From Dipylidium caninum (lineage: Eukaryota > Platyhelminthes > Cestoda > Cyclophyllidea > Dipylidiidae), in the NCBI GenBank assembly GCA_017562135.1, contig QEYB01000461.1, positions 124,001 through 188,000 on the forward strand: DNA of 64,000 nucleotides, given 5' to 3'. The notes under the pieces were generated by a model. The model did not search any database and was not told the DNA's origin. It worked only from the letters and a program-made list of their open reading frames with translations. Positions 14,601 to 24,882 of this stretch are shown here, piece after piece (the first letter of the stretch is position 1; each line of letters starts with the position of its first letter). A program made the position numbers and the translations under genes.

Positions 14601-15117
14601 GCTTCTTTACTTTGCTTATCGTGCGCCCATGTTTAACACGGCTGCATGTACGACAGTGCTCAGGGTGGACTCAACTTGACGCATTCCACGCTCTGTCGTC
14701 ACGGTGAGGGGACGAAATGGGCAAATTTAGTTCTGTCGCCGAGGAGTATTCCACCATCTTTGTAATTCCCCGAGTCTAAGCACCCAAAATGGGTGATTAG
14801 ACTCGGGTGGGCCTGGTGGGCAATTAAGAAAGTGTGCCCAACTTGACTCTCCATAGGCAGCATCAACGTGGCACGACGCGGTGAAGGCTCTTCGAAAGGC
14901 CCATTCAAAAGCATTTACAAGGCAATGAAATAGAACACTTGAAAAGAGTAAGGTGGGTACTTAAATGAGAAAGAGGCTTGTCTTAGCTACTGGCGAGTGT
15001 GCAAAATCATCCCCCCAACTACTCTTCTCGGCTAACAACAGCACGTCTATTGTTAGTAATCCTCAAGAAGGCATGAATGGGTAGTTGTGTGTGCGGATGG
15101 CATTCCGGAGGCGTCGT

Positions 15118-15180
15118 CCCTCCTCCATTCCTCCTCCTCCATTCCTCCTCCTCCACTCCTCCTCCATTTCGCCTCCTCGT
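15118..15180 (+). repeat. CTCCTC-type minisatellite
   Basis: Short tandem units of the type CCATTCCTCCTCCT, repeated about four times near the inner end of repeat A. The mirrored array of GGAGGAGTGGAGG units sits at about 25143-25205 in A'. Confidence 0.75.
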
Positions 15181-17043
15181 CACCAAACGCGTGTCGGTGG
15201 TCTTCCTCCCCGTGGCTCCTTGCCGGAACGCCAGTGTTGTGAAACCACGGTGGGGCACTTTTCCCACTGGTCACTTCGTCTCCGAGTGCCTCATCCACGT
15301 TTTCCTCGAGGCGCGGTGAGCTGCGCTGCGGGTTCCAGTTGAACTCGTACATGGCAAGTGAATGCGACTCGCGTCTCGTTTCCACGCCGTTGCGATGACA
15401 AATTAATTAAGGAGTGAGTAATAAAAATGGGAAATTTTTACGAAAAGACTTATAATTTGTAACTAGGAACATCGAGAGCATTTACAATGTGTCTCCCTCA
15501 GTCGCAGGTGGACATAGACTAAACAAAAAGGCCAGTTTTAAGGCTTTCAAACACCAATGATTATAAAAAAGCGTCGAATTCAAGCCACCGCAAAAGCCGA
15601 GCACGTAGCTTCACCAAGCATTTCTCGGCACTTCTTGATGGCAGCAGTGAATTTCTCCCTTCTCGATAGAATTCCCTTCGCACACGTTTTGACACGTAAC
15701 AGACACGACTGCAGAGCAAAACAACGTGCGGTCGGTTGTTTTTTTTTCTTCGAACCAGTAAAAATGCAGTTAAGTAAACTGAGGTTACAATTCTCAAAGC
15801 CGCAGGAAATAGTCAAAATCCCACCCAAATTTTTGCAAACAAGGATACAAACCGCTGGGGGTTTAATTAATCATTCCAGGCGTAAAATTACCGTCGCGTA
15901 TTATAAATGTAGGCTTTTTGTTTGTAATTAATCACATGAGCTGCTATGAGGTTGATGCTCAATTCGATTACGAGTACTGAAAAAGCGAGAATGAACTGCA
16001 GATTTTATCTGCAAAGTGCGACAGCCAGACATAAAAACAAACGCCATTCCATGGATTCATAAACATTGCCTGGAGGGTGGGCTATTCAGGCCGAGGCGAG
16101 GTTGAGACACACCGGAAGGTGAACCAGGGGGAAAGTACGCTAGGGCAAGTGGTTTGCCATCTGGGAAAATTTCGCCGACGTCGCCGTCGCTGCCGTCGAC
16201 GTTGTTGACATCCAGGGCCTGAGCGAGGAGATTAGACGGTGGACGAGATGAACGTCGAGATGCACACGTCGTATACTCAATTGTCCTGGTACGAATGCCC
16301 ATTCGAGTCCTTGACGTCAACCAGCCTTGCACGTGGAGGCGTCAGAGTGAGAGGTAGAAGACTGTTACTCTGGTGAAAAATGAACTTAGTGAATGGAATC
16401 TATGTATGCCAGTCCCCCAACGGTGTAGTGCGTGGCACAAAAAGGGAGTACAGAAGGAGAATGACGGCAAAGGTGCTGGGCAGAAGAGGAGGTGTCCGTA
16501 GGGAGGCCAAGACTGCCTCACTGAAACCACTCTTCGCAGTAGATGTCCCCAACAAGTCTCCTCTTGCGCTGCCCTAAAGTGAGGCAGACTTTGTCAATGT
16601 AAAAAAAGTACCAAAGCTCCATCTTGAGTATTATTTCGTTTCCGCATAAGTTGAATGGTAAAGCCATCTTCCGGTGACACTGCGAGGTAATACATGGCTT
16701 AGTTGACATTGAAAATAAAATCGTAATTCGCTTTAGCAACATCACTCCGCTTGTCGCTCATCTTTTGTAAGTAGTATGTGTCGAGAGGTGAAGCACGGCC
16801 ATGAAGCGTGCGCAGGACAGACCTTCTCCAATTTCTCTGCCATCCGTTGGGATTAATTTGTGATGAAAGTCTGTCGTCTGCAGCGCTCGAGTGGATTGAT
16901 GCTAGCTGAGGAGTGAGTTTTCCCTTGGATATGTTTTAGACACGGAAATTTGGAGGCACCCTTTCAACGGGTAGACTAAACTTTACCAAAGGCGAGTAAA
17001 GGTTGGTAATGAGAGTAAACATCGAGAAAGTATGAGCAAAATG

Positions 17044-17168
17044 CGAAGCAGAATGAGAGTAGGAGGAGGAGAAGGAGAAGACGAGGAGGAAGAAAGACGC
17101 GCAGGAGGAGAGAAGGGGGAGTCCAGGAGAGAAGACGAAGACGAGAGGAGGAGGGGGCAGGAGAAGGT
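17044..17168 (+). repeat. Purine-rich (GGA/GAA) tract
   Basis: About 125 bases almost entirely of A and G on the + strand, mostly GGAGGA and GAAGAC units with few pyrimidines. This is simple-sequence DNA; the Arg/Glu-rich ORF over it is an artefact. Confidence 0.8.
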
Positions 17169-17527
17169 GTCGTATAAGGCATCGTGTTTGGCATTCACCG
17201 CGTGCCTTAATTCGATGGCTAACAAAGGCTCCGGGGTTGAACGCCATCTCACGTGCCTACAATCTTCGCTAACGCAGACGTCGCATCACTTACCTGACAA
17301 CAAGTCCGCTTGAGCAGAATGTGGATCGAAAGGGGAAGATATACATTTTTGCCAAAGTAATCGCAATTCCGAGGTGTCCATTTACTCACTCGGCGCTCCA
17401 ATTTTTGTGGATTTGGCTCAATCCCGCTTATTCAGTGAGCTCCTCCGAATGTCTCCTGGTGCATCCGGCAACCCTAATCATGGCTGATTAGATGCGTCTG
17501 AGTGGCACATTTGCCTTAACAACACGA

Positions 17528-17550
17528 AATGACTCATTGCATGAGTCATT
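17528..17550. repeat. Palindrome with paired AP-1-like sites
   Basis: Nine-base perfect arms, AATGACTCA and TGAGTCATT, around a five-base loop. Each arm contains TGACTCA, the consensus AP-1 (bZIP) site. No nearby promoter or gene was found, so a regulatory role is inference. Confidence 0.6.
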
Positions 17551-17912
17551 CTAGAATCGAAGTGGGAGACTTATTGCCTCTTTTAGATCTACTAAACAAA
17601 ACCCCAGCTGTGGAGAACTGATTCCTCTCCTCTCCCCAAGTGAGTAACGTGGCAGGAACAGATGGGGTTGACGATAGTTATCTGACACGCGAGTGGCTGA
17701 CTCCTCCACCTAGCTAGGAGGCAGGCCAGTTTGCTACTCCCCTACATTCTTTACTGGGAAATTGCCAAAAGCTCACATCCACTCGCTCCCTCGCACTCGC
17801 TTGCTCGTCCACGCAAAGTGCGTGCGCAGAGCTAGATGAAATATACGTCTACATCCCCCCGCCCCCTCCACCCCGCTGTTTGCCCAACCTCCCCACGCTC
17901 TTCCTGCCCATT

Positions 17913-17935
17913 CTGCCTGCCTCTGAGGCAGGCAG
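17913..17935. repeat. Perfect short hairpin
   Basis: Eleven-base arms CTGCCTGCCTC and GAGGCAGGCAG separated by one T, set in a C-rich stretch followed by a G-rich stretch that extends the inverted symmetry imperfectly. No U tract follows and no transcript is known. Confidence 0.6.
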
Positions 17936-18008
17936 GGGGTGGAAGGGGGGACGGTGGAGGGGAGAGAGAAGGAGACAAACTCACCTGCCCAAACTGCCAT
18001 GTGTTTGC

Positions 18009-18150
18009 GGCTCCGCGTGCGCGCGTACGAGCGCGCACTCGATGCTCTATCGATTTTGGTGCGCGCGTGAGCGTGTGCGTACGTGCCTGTGCTCGCACGT
18101 ACGCGAGCGCGCATATGCTTTTATATACGTGGATGTGTGCGCGCTTCTGC
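18009..18150. repeat. CpG-rich alternating purine/pyrimidine tract
   Basis: Runs such as GTGCGCGCGTACGAGCGCGC and GCGCGCGTGAGCGTGTGCGT alternate purine and pyrimidine for over 100 bases, the kind of sequence prone to Z-DNA. Cys/Arg-rich ORFs over it on both strands are by-products. Confidence 0.7.
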
Positions 18151-19572
18151 TTCTTTCAGGGTGCGCACGTGCCACTACCGCCCACCGCGCGGACCGCGTA
18201 GAGACGGTAAAAAGGCATTTCGCCCACTTCCTCTACTCCACACTTTGAGTATGATGTGTTTCGATTGCCAGGTTTTCGTGCAGCTCCTAATTTCCCGCAT
18301 CGAGCAGAAATGGCGACGATAGGGGAGGAAGATGGGGGTAAAATTGGCAAGCTGCTTGTGCACTGTGTTTAGCGCGTGAGTTTCTAGAAATGCAATAGGT
18401 TACAGTGTAAAAATCATGAATAGAGGGAAAGTCCCTGTTTATGGAACTGTCGTTCTCACTGATTGCAATATACAATTAAAATTTCCTATCTACTTCTAAT
18501 AAAATGGAAATACAATTACCGTCGCAAATATAGAATCAAAGAATTAGAAAAATTGTTCATTTATTTACATGGTGCAGTAGCTTAGAGCGTTACTATCACC
18601 ATACTTTTCCCCTTAAACTTGACCGTCATTCTCTCACTTCAGTAAGGAGACCGTGAAGGTATGGCATCCCTTTGAGTTTACCGAAAGATATGGTCACATC
18701 CTCGCTTCTCTCACCACCTATCTGACACAGTCTAGGAGCTGGAACTATGAAGGAGTCATTTGGAAAAACTGCCTCAATCAACTGTAAATACATTTTCGCC
18801 CTGGGCGGAAGTGAAATTTTTTTCGCTGTCCCTCTTCTGGTGCAAGTGGACAGATGGATGGATGTAGTACTACCAACACAAGAGAGAAAATGACAGCGGG
18901 AAAAGTCCCTCCTTCATTACGTGTGATTGAGTTATTCTTACAAGAAGTTGTTTTAATCGTCAGAGGGCAAAGAGGCCTGACAATGCTGCTATGAGGCATC
19001 ATCGTGTGTGTCTGGTGACTCGACACATTTGCTTGATAATTCTAATCAGATTTGGCAGTTTAGTTCCCTTTCTTATAAGGCAATATTACAAAAAGACTGC
19101 AATGAGACCAAGTGCTGTCAAATTCTATTTAATAGGAGACATTAACTGAACTTACTTTCAACACATCTCCGTTTTATTTTAGTTCAGGACTCTTATGTGA
19201 TCCCCATCTTTGAGTTAATGTGGAATAATTGAGTCGTAGACTCAAGCTACACTGAACAGACTCTTAAAGCAGCAAACCAACTTAACCAAGTGGAGGTTAT
19301 AGACACCTCCACAATCGCTAAAGTGGATAAAAATGACAGAAATTGCACAACTTGACTTTTCCTCCAACAGTCCAACTCACCGAGTGGCAGAATCTCTGGT
19401 TCCCTGTCCTCAAGCCAGCTGCCTCTGTGTCGATTTGAGCGGGGGATGAGGAGAGGCGTGGGCTACCGCTGTCCCACAGATGTGCTGCCATTGGCCGAGC
19501 CATTTCTGCCACTGCGAAGCTCCTCCAGTGGGGCGGACAGACGTTCGAGTGGGTGAGTACAGCTTCCACCGT

Positions 19573-19690
19573 GTACGCGCGCGTTCACGTACAGTTGTAC
19601 GCACGCACTTGCATACACACGCACGCACGGACGCACTTAGGCATACACGTACGCACCTGAGCCCGCGTACGCCAGCGAAAATGCTCACAT
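19573..19690. repeat. Second alternating purine/pyrimidine tract
   Basis: A run of ACGCACGCAC-type units with GTACGCGCGCG and CATACACACGCACGCACG. Similar in character to 18009-18150 but not an obvious copy of it. Confidence 0.7.
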
Positions 19691-21176
19691 ACGCACGGAC
19701 ATATGCATGTGAGGCGTGGAGTTGGCTTTTCACTTAAACATTACTTTCCCAATGCTACCACTCCTGCCTGCGCAGTCCGGCACGGGGGAAAGTTAAGTCT
19801 CCGTGAAGGATTCGGTGAAACGAGCCATTACCGCCATTCTGCACTCATTCAAATCCACCAGAGTAGCACAATTTTATGCCTCCGGGCTAAGTATGTCAGA
19901 CGTGAAAAAATGCCGCAACTGAGATAAGAACCAGTAGTTAGCCATAGTTACCTTCACACTGCAGAACGATTTCTTTGTGTGACGAGGTGGTCGAGTATTT
20001 GTACTTCCCTAATCAGCAGACAAGAGAGAGACACACTTTTCCACAATGGAATGAGAATAGGTGGGAAAATCCAAACCCATAATCGAGCAGTTCAATAGGA
20101 TTGAGGCTATGTGCGGTGAACTACACTTGAGTAAAAGTTTTGCGCTTAGGTGGAAGAGCCAAAAAAGGCGATTTATGTCGTATTATGTGTGTAGGCGTTT
20201 GTTGAAGGAAGAGAGTCGTCCTTACCTATTCGAGGGACGAAGAGGGGAGTAATGTCTTCAGAATGGCTGTTTACCAAGCATGGAAGGCAATTTTGTTTGA
20301 TGAAAGTCACTCCCTACTTCTCGCCGTGGCCTTTAGCGCTGCAAACGAGCAGGACGATGACCAGTTGGTGGACGAGACCAGTAACGCTGGCCCCAGGCCT
20401 TTCACGAAAGTAAAATCGCCCACCATCAGAGGCGCAATACGTCGGCATCGACTGGCACCAGTCAACTTAATTTTCGTCTGACCGGCCACCAGGCGACAAA
20501 GACGTTCGTGAGAACCAAAGCCAGTTTCATTGCAGTGGGAAGGAAGACATTCGGGCCGGAAAGACGAGGAATTCTGTTCTGTCACAGAGCAGTCAACTGA
20601 CAGTGAATATAAGGGAAAACAATGTGATTTATAGGAGAGAAAGTTGAAGGGACCCTTAAAATGCCTTGAGTGTGCACATTTAAAGACGATAGGCTGAAAG
20701 ACACTAACTGTTAATCCACAAGAGAGAAAGATGGAGTATCTATTTCTATCCGAAATGTTGATCACTCCAAAAACTTTCCCATGGTTATCACCAATGAGAC
20801 TGTGTGAAGAGGAAGACTCGGTTGATATGATCAGAAAATAGGAATATGAGACTAGTGATAGCCATAAGCCAAGTAATTTCTGGAGTTTAGCACAAGCCTC
20901 TAGACAACTTTCATATCTCATTCACAAGTAGTGGACTTTGGTGATGATCTGAGCGTCAGTAACTTTTTGGAAAGTACTTTCCATTGTCGACAATTCAGAC
21001 ATTTTAGTAGGCTAACTGTCAGGAAATTTGGATGCTTGGTCGAATTGCCTCAAGGAAGTTGCACATGTGGACAGAAGCTGATTGATATGACGATTGGTAG
21101 ATGAAGTATTCCTCAACATCTAATGATTATCCGTTAGCAGGACCTTCGGGTTGTTTGGTAAGCGCGGAAAGGACTC

Positions 21177-21193
21177 CTCTCTCTCTCTCTCTC
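21177..21193 (+). repeat. CT dinucleotide microsatellite
   Basis: About eight CT units within repeat B; the mirrored site in B' near 41333 has only GAGAGAGAGTG. Confidence 0.85.
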
Positions 21194-23394
21194 CCTCAAC
21201 GCATGTCTCAATGCAAGAACTCGTTTGTGGGCGAGGGAAAGAGTGAAGTGAGGCATTGGTTGATTCGTTGTGTTGCCACCCTGCAATGAATCGACGAATA
21301 TGTAAACACTTGGAGGTAATAACTTGAAACCACTTTGCGATTGTTGCCCCAAAGTTGGCTTCGCCCAGTCGTCAGTTGGAACAAAGCGGTAACACAAGTT
21401 GAAGGCGACGGTAATGAGCGTAAAAGCTCCGTACGAAGCTGTATTGTAAGTAGCAGTGATGTGACTCGCCGGAAACGAGTTCTTCAGTGTGGTCGGAGGG
21501 GGAGCTTCTCAACCCCGGGGTATCTCAGTGTTGCGCACTGCGTGGGCTTCTTCGTCGGGCGTGGAGGTGGTCTCGGCTTACGCCAGTCCTGCCTCTCTTC
21601 GATGCTTGCGAATGGACAACGTCTGGGAGACATTTTGCCCAGTCTCGCCAGTGCCGATTAGTGGGGCGGAAATGCTGCCTTCACTTGGCGTCTTCCTCAA
21701 CTCACGCGCCCTTCAATCACGCGCACAACCACACCGAGGGGGAGAGAGGTAGACGCACACAGACACAGAAGCAGAGCAAGGTGGGTCTGTGGGGACCTCA
21801 TAAATGTTGCAGCGACTCGCGTGATTGGCTCTGCGCGGACTTTTCACCCAAAACAGAGCACAAATTATTAAAGCGCACCTCCTTGAGGCGAGGACACTAC
21901 CAGACTCCCCACCACCATCACCTCGTTTCGCCTCAAACTCACACCCCACGCCGACCCATGCTACCCCCGTGCTCGCCTCCACTTCCACCCACGCAGCTCA
22001 GTCGGTGGTTAATCTCAGTGCTTGGAGTATGCTCTGCACGTCATTGCTTTGGCTAGCAGTCTCTCCATCGTCGCCATCTGAGCCGACAACTTGTTCGTCA
22101 GTGCTGAGTTTATCGTGTTGTCAAGACGAAGAGGCCTGTCGTGAACTCGCGCTTTCGAGTGAACTTCGATTGAGGTGGAGCTGGTGGGGCGCCGTGCAGA
22201 CTAGTGGCACTGTTGTCGCGCCTCCGCCACTAGATCTGTCGGCGGCACCAGTGTCGGTTGTGGAGTACCACCGACCACCACGTCCGTCCACTCGGGCGCC
22301 AACTGGAGCATCCATTCAAGCGCACCTCACTCATTCGACGCTGTGTCTTTTGTTCTCGCAATACGCCGAAATCACCGAGGTGAGTGCAGTGTGGCAAGCA
22401 TGCAGTCCTTTCGTCCACCAGCATGAAGTAGCGAGCAGGGACCGGCGCCCCATTGGTGACACCACCACTGGGAGTGTTGGCCCATGCCCACCTACACCCT
22501 CACCCCCTCCCCTCTGCTCCCCCGTCTTTTCTCTGTCTTTTCCCCGTCTCTCTTTTCGCCTGAGAGGCACCCCAATCGGGGCGGTCTTGAGACTTCGTCT
22601 GGGGCCATTGGCCTGACGTGGGTGGCAGCACAAATGAGGAAATCGTCTCGACCATGAGTTGGACACACGTGCCTCTGTCCGGTTTGGCACTTCCTGTGGG
22701 ACGAGGATGGGATGAAGTGTGGGAAGGAGGAACACAAGTTCCTACTCGAGAGCAGAGAGGCTTTCCACGCGCCAATTTGGCTTGGCACTTCACCCACTTG
22801 CCCACATGGTGGGCGATGACGCCGACAAGGCGCGGCGATTTCCACGCACCTGCCACGACGCCTGCGTCAGGCGACTGACTCAGATGGGAGGCGGTCTGCC
22901 CTGGCCAGCACAACCTCTTCCGCCTTCGTTCCTTCAACCGGCGAAATCTCGCAAGCCAACACACTGGCGAATCAAAATCCTGAGTGGCCCTGATCAGAAA
23001 CGATGGGATTCGAAGTGGCAGTAGAGGAAAAAAAGTGTGCTAAGTCGTCCCCTATCTATTCTCACTCCATTCCATGCCACGCCTCGCCTCGCCTCGCCAC
23101 CTCGACCCACCCCGTCCCCCTTCTGCTGGCTCGAGTGATGGGGGAGGCCGCGGGACTCGCATTTGTTGAGACCCACTCCTCAGGTGCTCCTCATCGTTGC
23201 ACTGCTGTCCCAGACATGAGTTGTTCGTTGTCCCTCGTAGCCTGAGGCGTCGGCGCTGTGCTCACCAATGCGTCCTCAGCCACGCAGTAATAAAAGCACG
23301 GTTGGTTGGCTGGTCGGGTGGTCGGTCGGTTGTTTGACGTGGATTGCGCTGTTGGGCCAGAGGGCACTCAGGTGTTGTCAGTACCTCGAGGCAG

Positions 23395-23450
23395 AAAGGG
23401 CGGAGGACAAGGACAAGGAGAGGGACAGCGACAGGGACAGGGATGCGAGA
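23395..23450 (+). repeat. ACAGGG/ACAAGG minisatellite in repeat B
   Basis: Loose tandem six-base units (GGACAA, GGACAG) over about 50 bases; the mirrored array at about 39108-39165 in B' has CCCTGTCCTGTCCCTGGCAC-like units. Confidence 0.7.
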
Positions 23451-23787
23451 GGTGTGGACGCGTACAGTATCCGGTGCCGCCAATCGAGGCAACTGGCGAA
23501 CTCTCACTCCAACTACCCACTCCTACTCCCCTTCTCCTCCTTCTCCTCCTCATCCCACACGGAACGCGTTCACCTCTCTGTCATGGCAGACGGCCGGTGT
23601 AACCGCCAACGAGCGAGTCTGTCGCCGCGGTATGCGAGGACTGCCAGTGTCTTCCTCATCACCGTGATGCACTGCTGCCCATCAGCTGCCAGTTCGGTGT
23701 CAGTCACCAGTTGAGAGTGCGGAATCTGCTTCCGAGCGTGTCGGAGATTTTCTGTGAAACTCATCCCACCCCAACTTCCACTGCAAC

Positions 23788-24882
23788 TGCTCCGAATCCC
23801 CTCCATCTCAACTCTCCCCACGCCTTACTTCCATCATACGGGACACATTTTTCAAATTTCCCTCTGCCTACTTGTGACATCTATCCAAAATAGCACACGT
23901 AAATTCGCTCCTATTCTTGTCGTTTTAAGGCATCAAACCCGCATTCTAACACCCCGTCGAATGCCATCAACCCGCTCGACGCTACAATACGCTCAATTTC
24001 GTGGTGTATCCCGCGTCTCCTGCACCATTTATCTAACTTCAATGGTTCATGAGGTCTAATCAGAGTTGATGTGCCCTCGTTACAACATTTCGCACAACCA
24101 AAAATAGTCAGTCTTAATTTCCGTGTTGATTTAAACCAACTCTGACAGTCCCCAATCACCGCCTCGAGTCGGGCATCCTTTGAAATGATTTATCTCAATT
24201 AGAGAAGCGTTTAAATTGGACAAATTGAGGGCTGTAAATGAAGTCCATCCAATGGTAGGCAAATTTCCCGCAGTACGAAAATGTGTGCGCATTTCTACCG
24301 GCCACCTTTTTGCCCTTTTGGGTATGGTTTGTGCACTGAAGAGGGGAATAGTCAAGTATTTCCAAGGAAAAAAATAAGACATTGGATTCAACTGTGTCTA
24401 TTTTTAGCGAGACAAATTAGTTTTGCCCTGCTTAACCACTTTAGTACACTCTGCCTATCGTGAGCGTCGTCCTCTCGCTGTATTTCTGTCTGTATTTCCT
24501 TCAATCCTGTCTTTCTTACTGAAAGTACACGAAGCAAAGAATATTTTGAGCGTTAACTCTTGCCATATGAGTGGAGAAGGTTTGGACATTTGCCCGATTC
24601 CGGTGTTATTAGGTCGGAGGAGGCGGGCGGACTGTGAGATTTGCTGCTGTTGGTGTCCACCGGCGCGGATTTGTTCTGGTGATCATTCGTGACTTTAACA
24701 GAATCCCTCTCGACTCAAAGTGACAACTGTCGCCATACGAATAGAGTTTATTTATTTATTGAAAACTATCAAACGGGTGTTTTTTGTCCATTTTATGATT
24801 AGTTGCGACGGGGAGAAACATTTGAACGAGCGCCCGATATTCTTAGTTGTAGACCTCAAAATTATTCTTCATACTCATTGCC
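23788..24882. other. Spacer between repeats B and A'
   Basis: About 1.1 kb of AT-richer DNA with no gene, splice-compatible ORF or repeat recognised. Confidence 0.5.

Larger units (their letters stand above)
12574..15440 (+). repeat. Long interspersed repeat A (copy 1)
   Basis: This non-coding block of about 2.9 kb is present again in reverse complement at 24883-27354. Matching landmarks run in mirrored order: GTTCAAAACAAAAACCCC at the outer end, the polycytosine run at 12950-12962, CAAGTCGGTGGAAG-like sequence near 13260, TTTGGTTGTTTGATTC near 13508, the TTC-rich tract near 14574, and GGAGTGAGTAATAAAAATGG at the inner end. It is more GC-rich than its flanks. No ORF is conserved between copies, no terminal inverted repeats are evident within a copy, and no target-site duplication was recognised. 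About 345 bases (13884-14228) are replaced in copy 2 by a 45-base module. Confidence 0.85.
15441..20856. other. Spacer between repeats A and B, no gene recognised
   Basis: Five kilobases without a supportable gene. It contains a purine tract (17044-17168), a perfect AP-1-like palindrome (17528-17550), a short perfect hairpin (17913-17935) and two CpG-rich alternating purine/pyrimidine tracts (18009-18150 and 19573-19690). ORFs here lack conserved motifs and usually occur in several frames at once, as expected of biased low-complexity DNA. Confidence 0.5.
20857..23787 (+). repeat. Long interspersed repeat B (copy 1)
   Basis: A block of about 2.9 kb whose reverse complement occupies 37880-41663. 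Shared ends are GATAGCCATAAGCCAAGT at 20857 and CATCCCACCCCAACTT at the other end. Shared internal landmarks include the tract near 21181, CCCCGGGGTATCTCAGTGTT near 21517, AGATCTGTCGG near 22231 and the ACAGGGACAGGG minisatellite near 23425. No ORF is conserved across both copies over any length and no domain was recognised. Copy B' carries 904 extra bases next to the CCGAAC/TGGCAGCTGA junction. Confidence 0.85.

Noticed and set aside
17832..18248. Overlapping ORFs on both strands rich in Arg, Cys and Ala
   Set aside because: They exist in nearly every frame over the alternating GC tract, a signature of biased composition rather than coding.
20307..20921. - strand ORF of 204 codons overlapping the edge of repeat B
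   Set aside because: The frame is cut by a stop at the same edge in copy B', no domain is seen, and it crosses from unique DNA into the repeat.
21825..22616. + strand ORF of 263 codons, the longest in the window
   Set aside because: Lies wholly in repeat B, is Ser/Pro/Thr-rich low-complexity, and is not preserved in the inverted copy B'.
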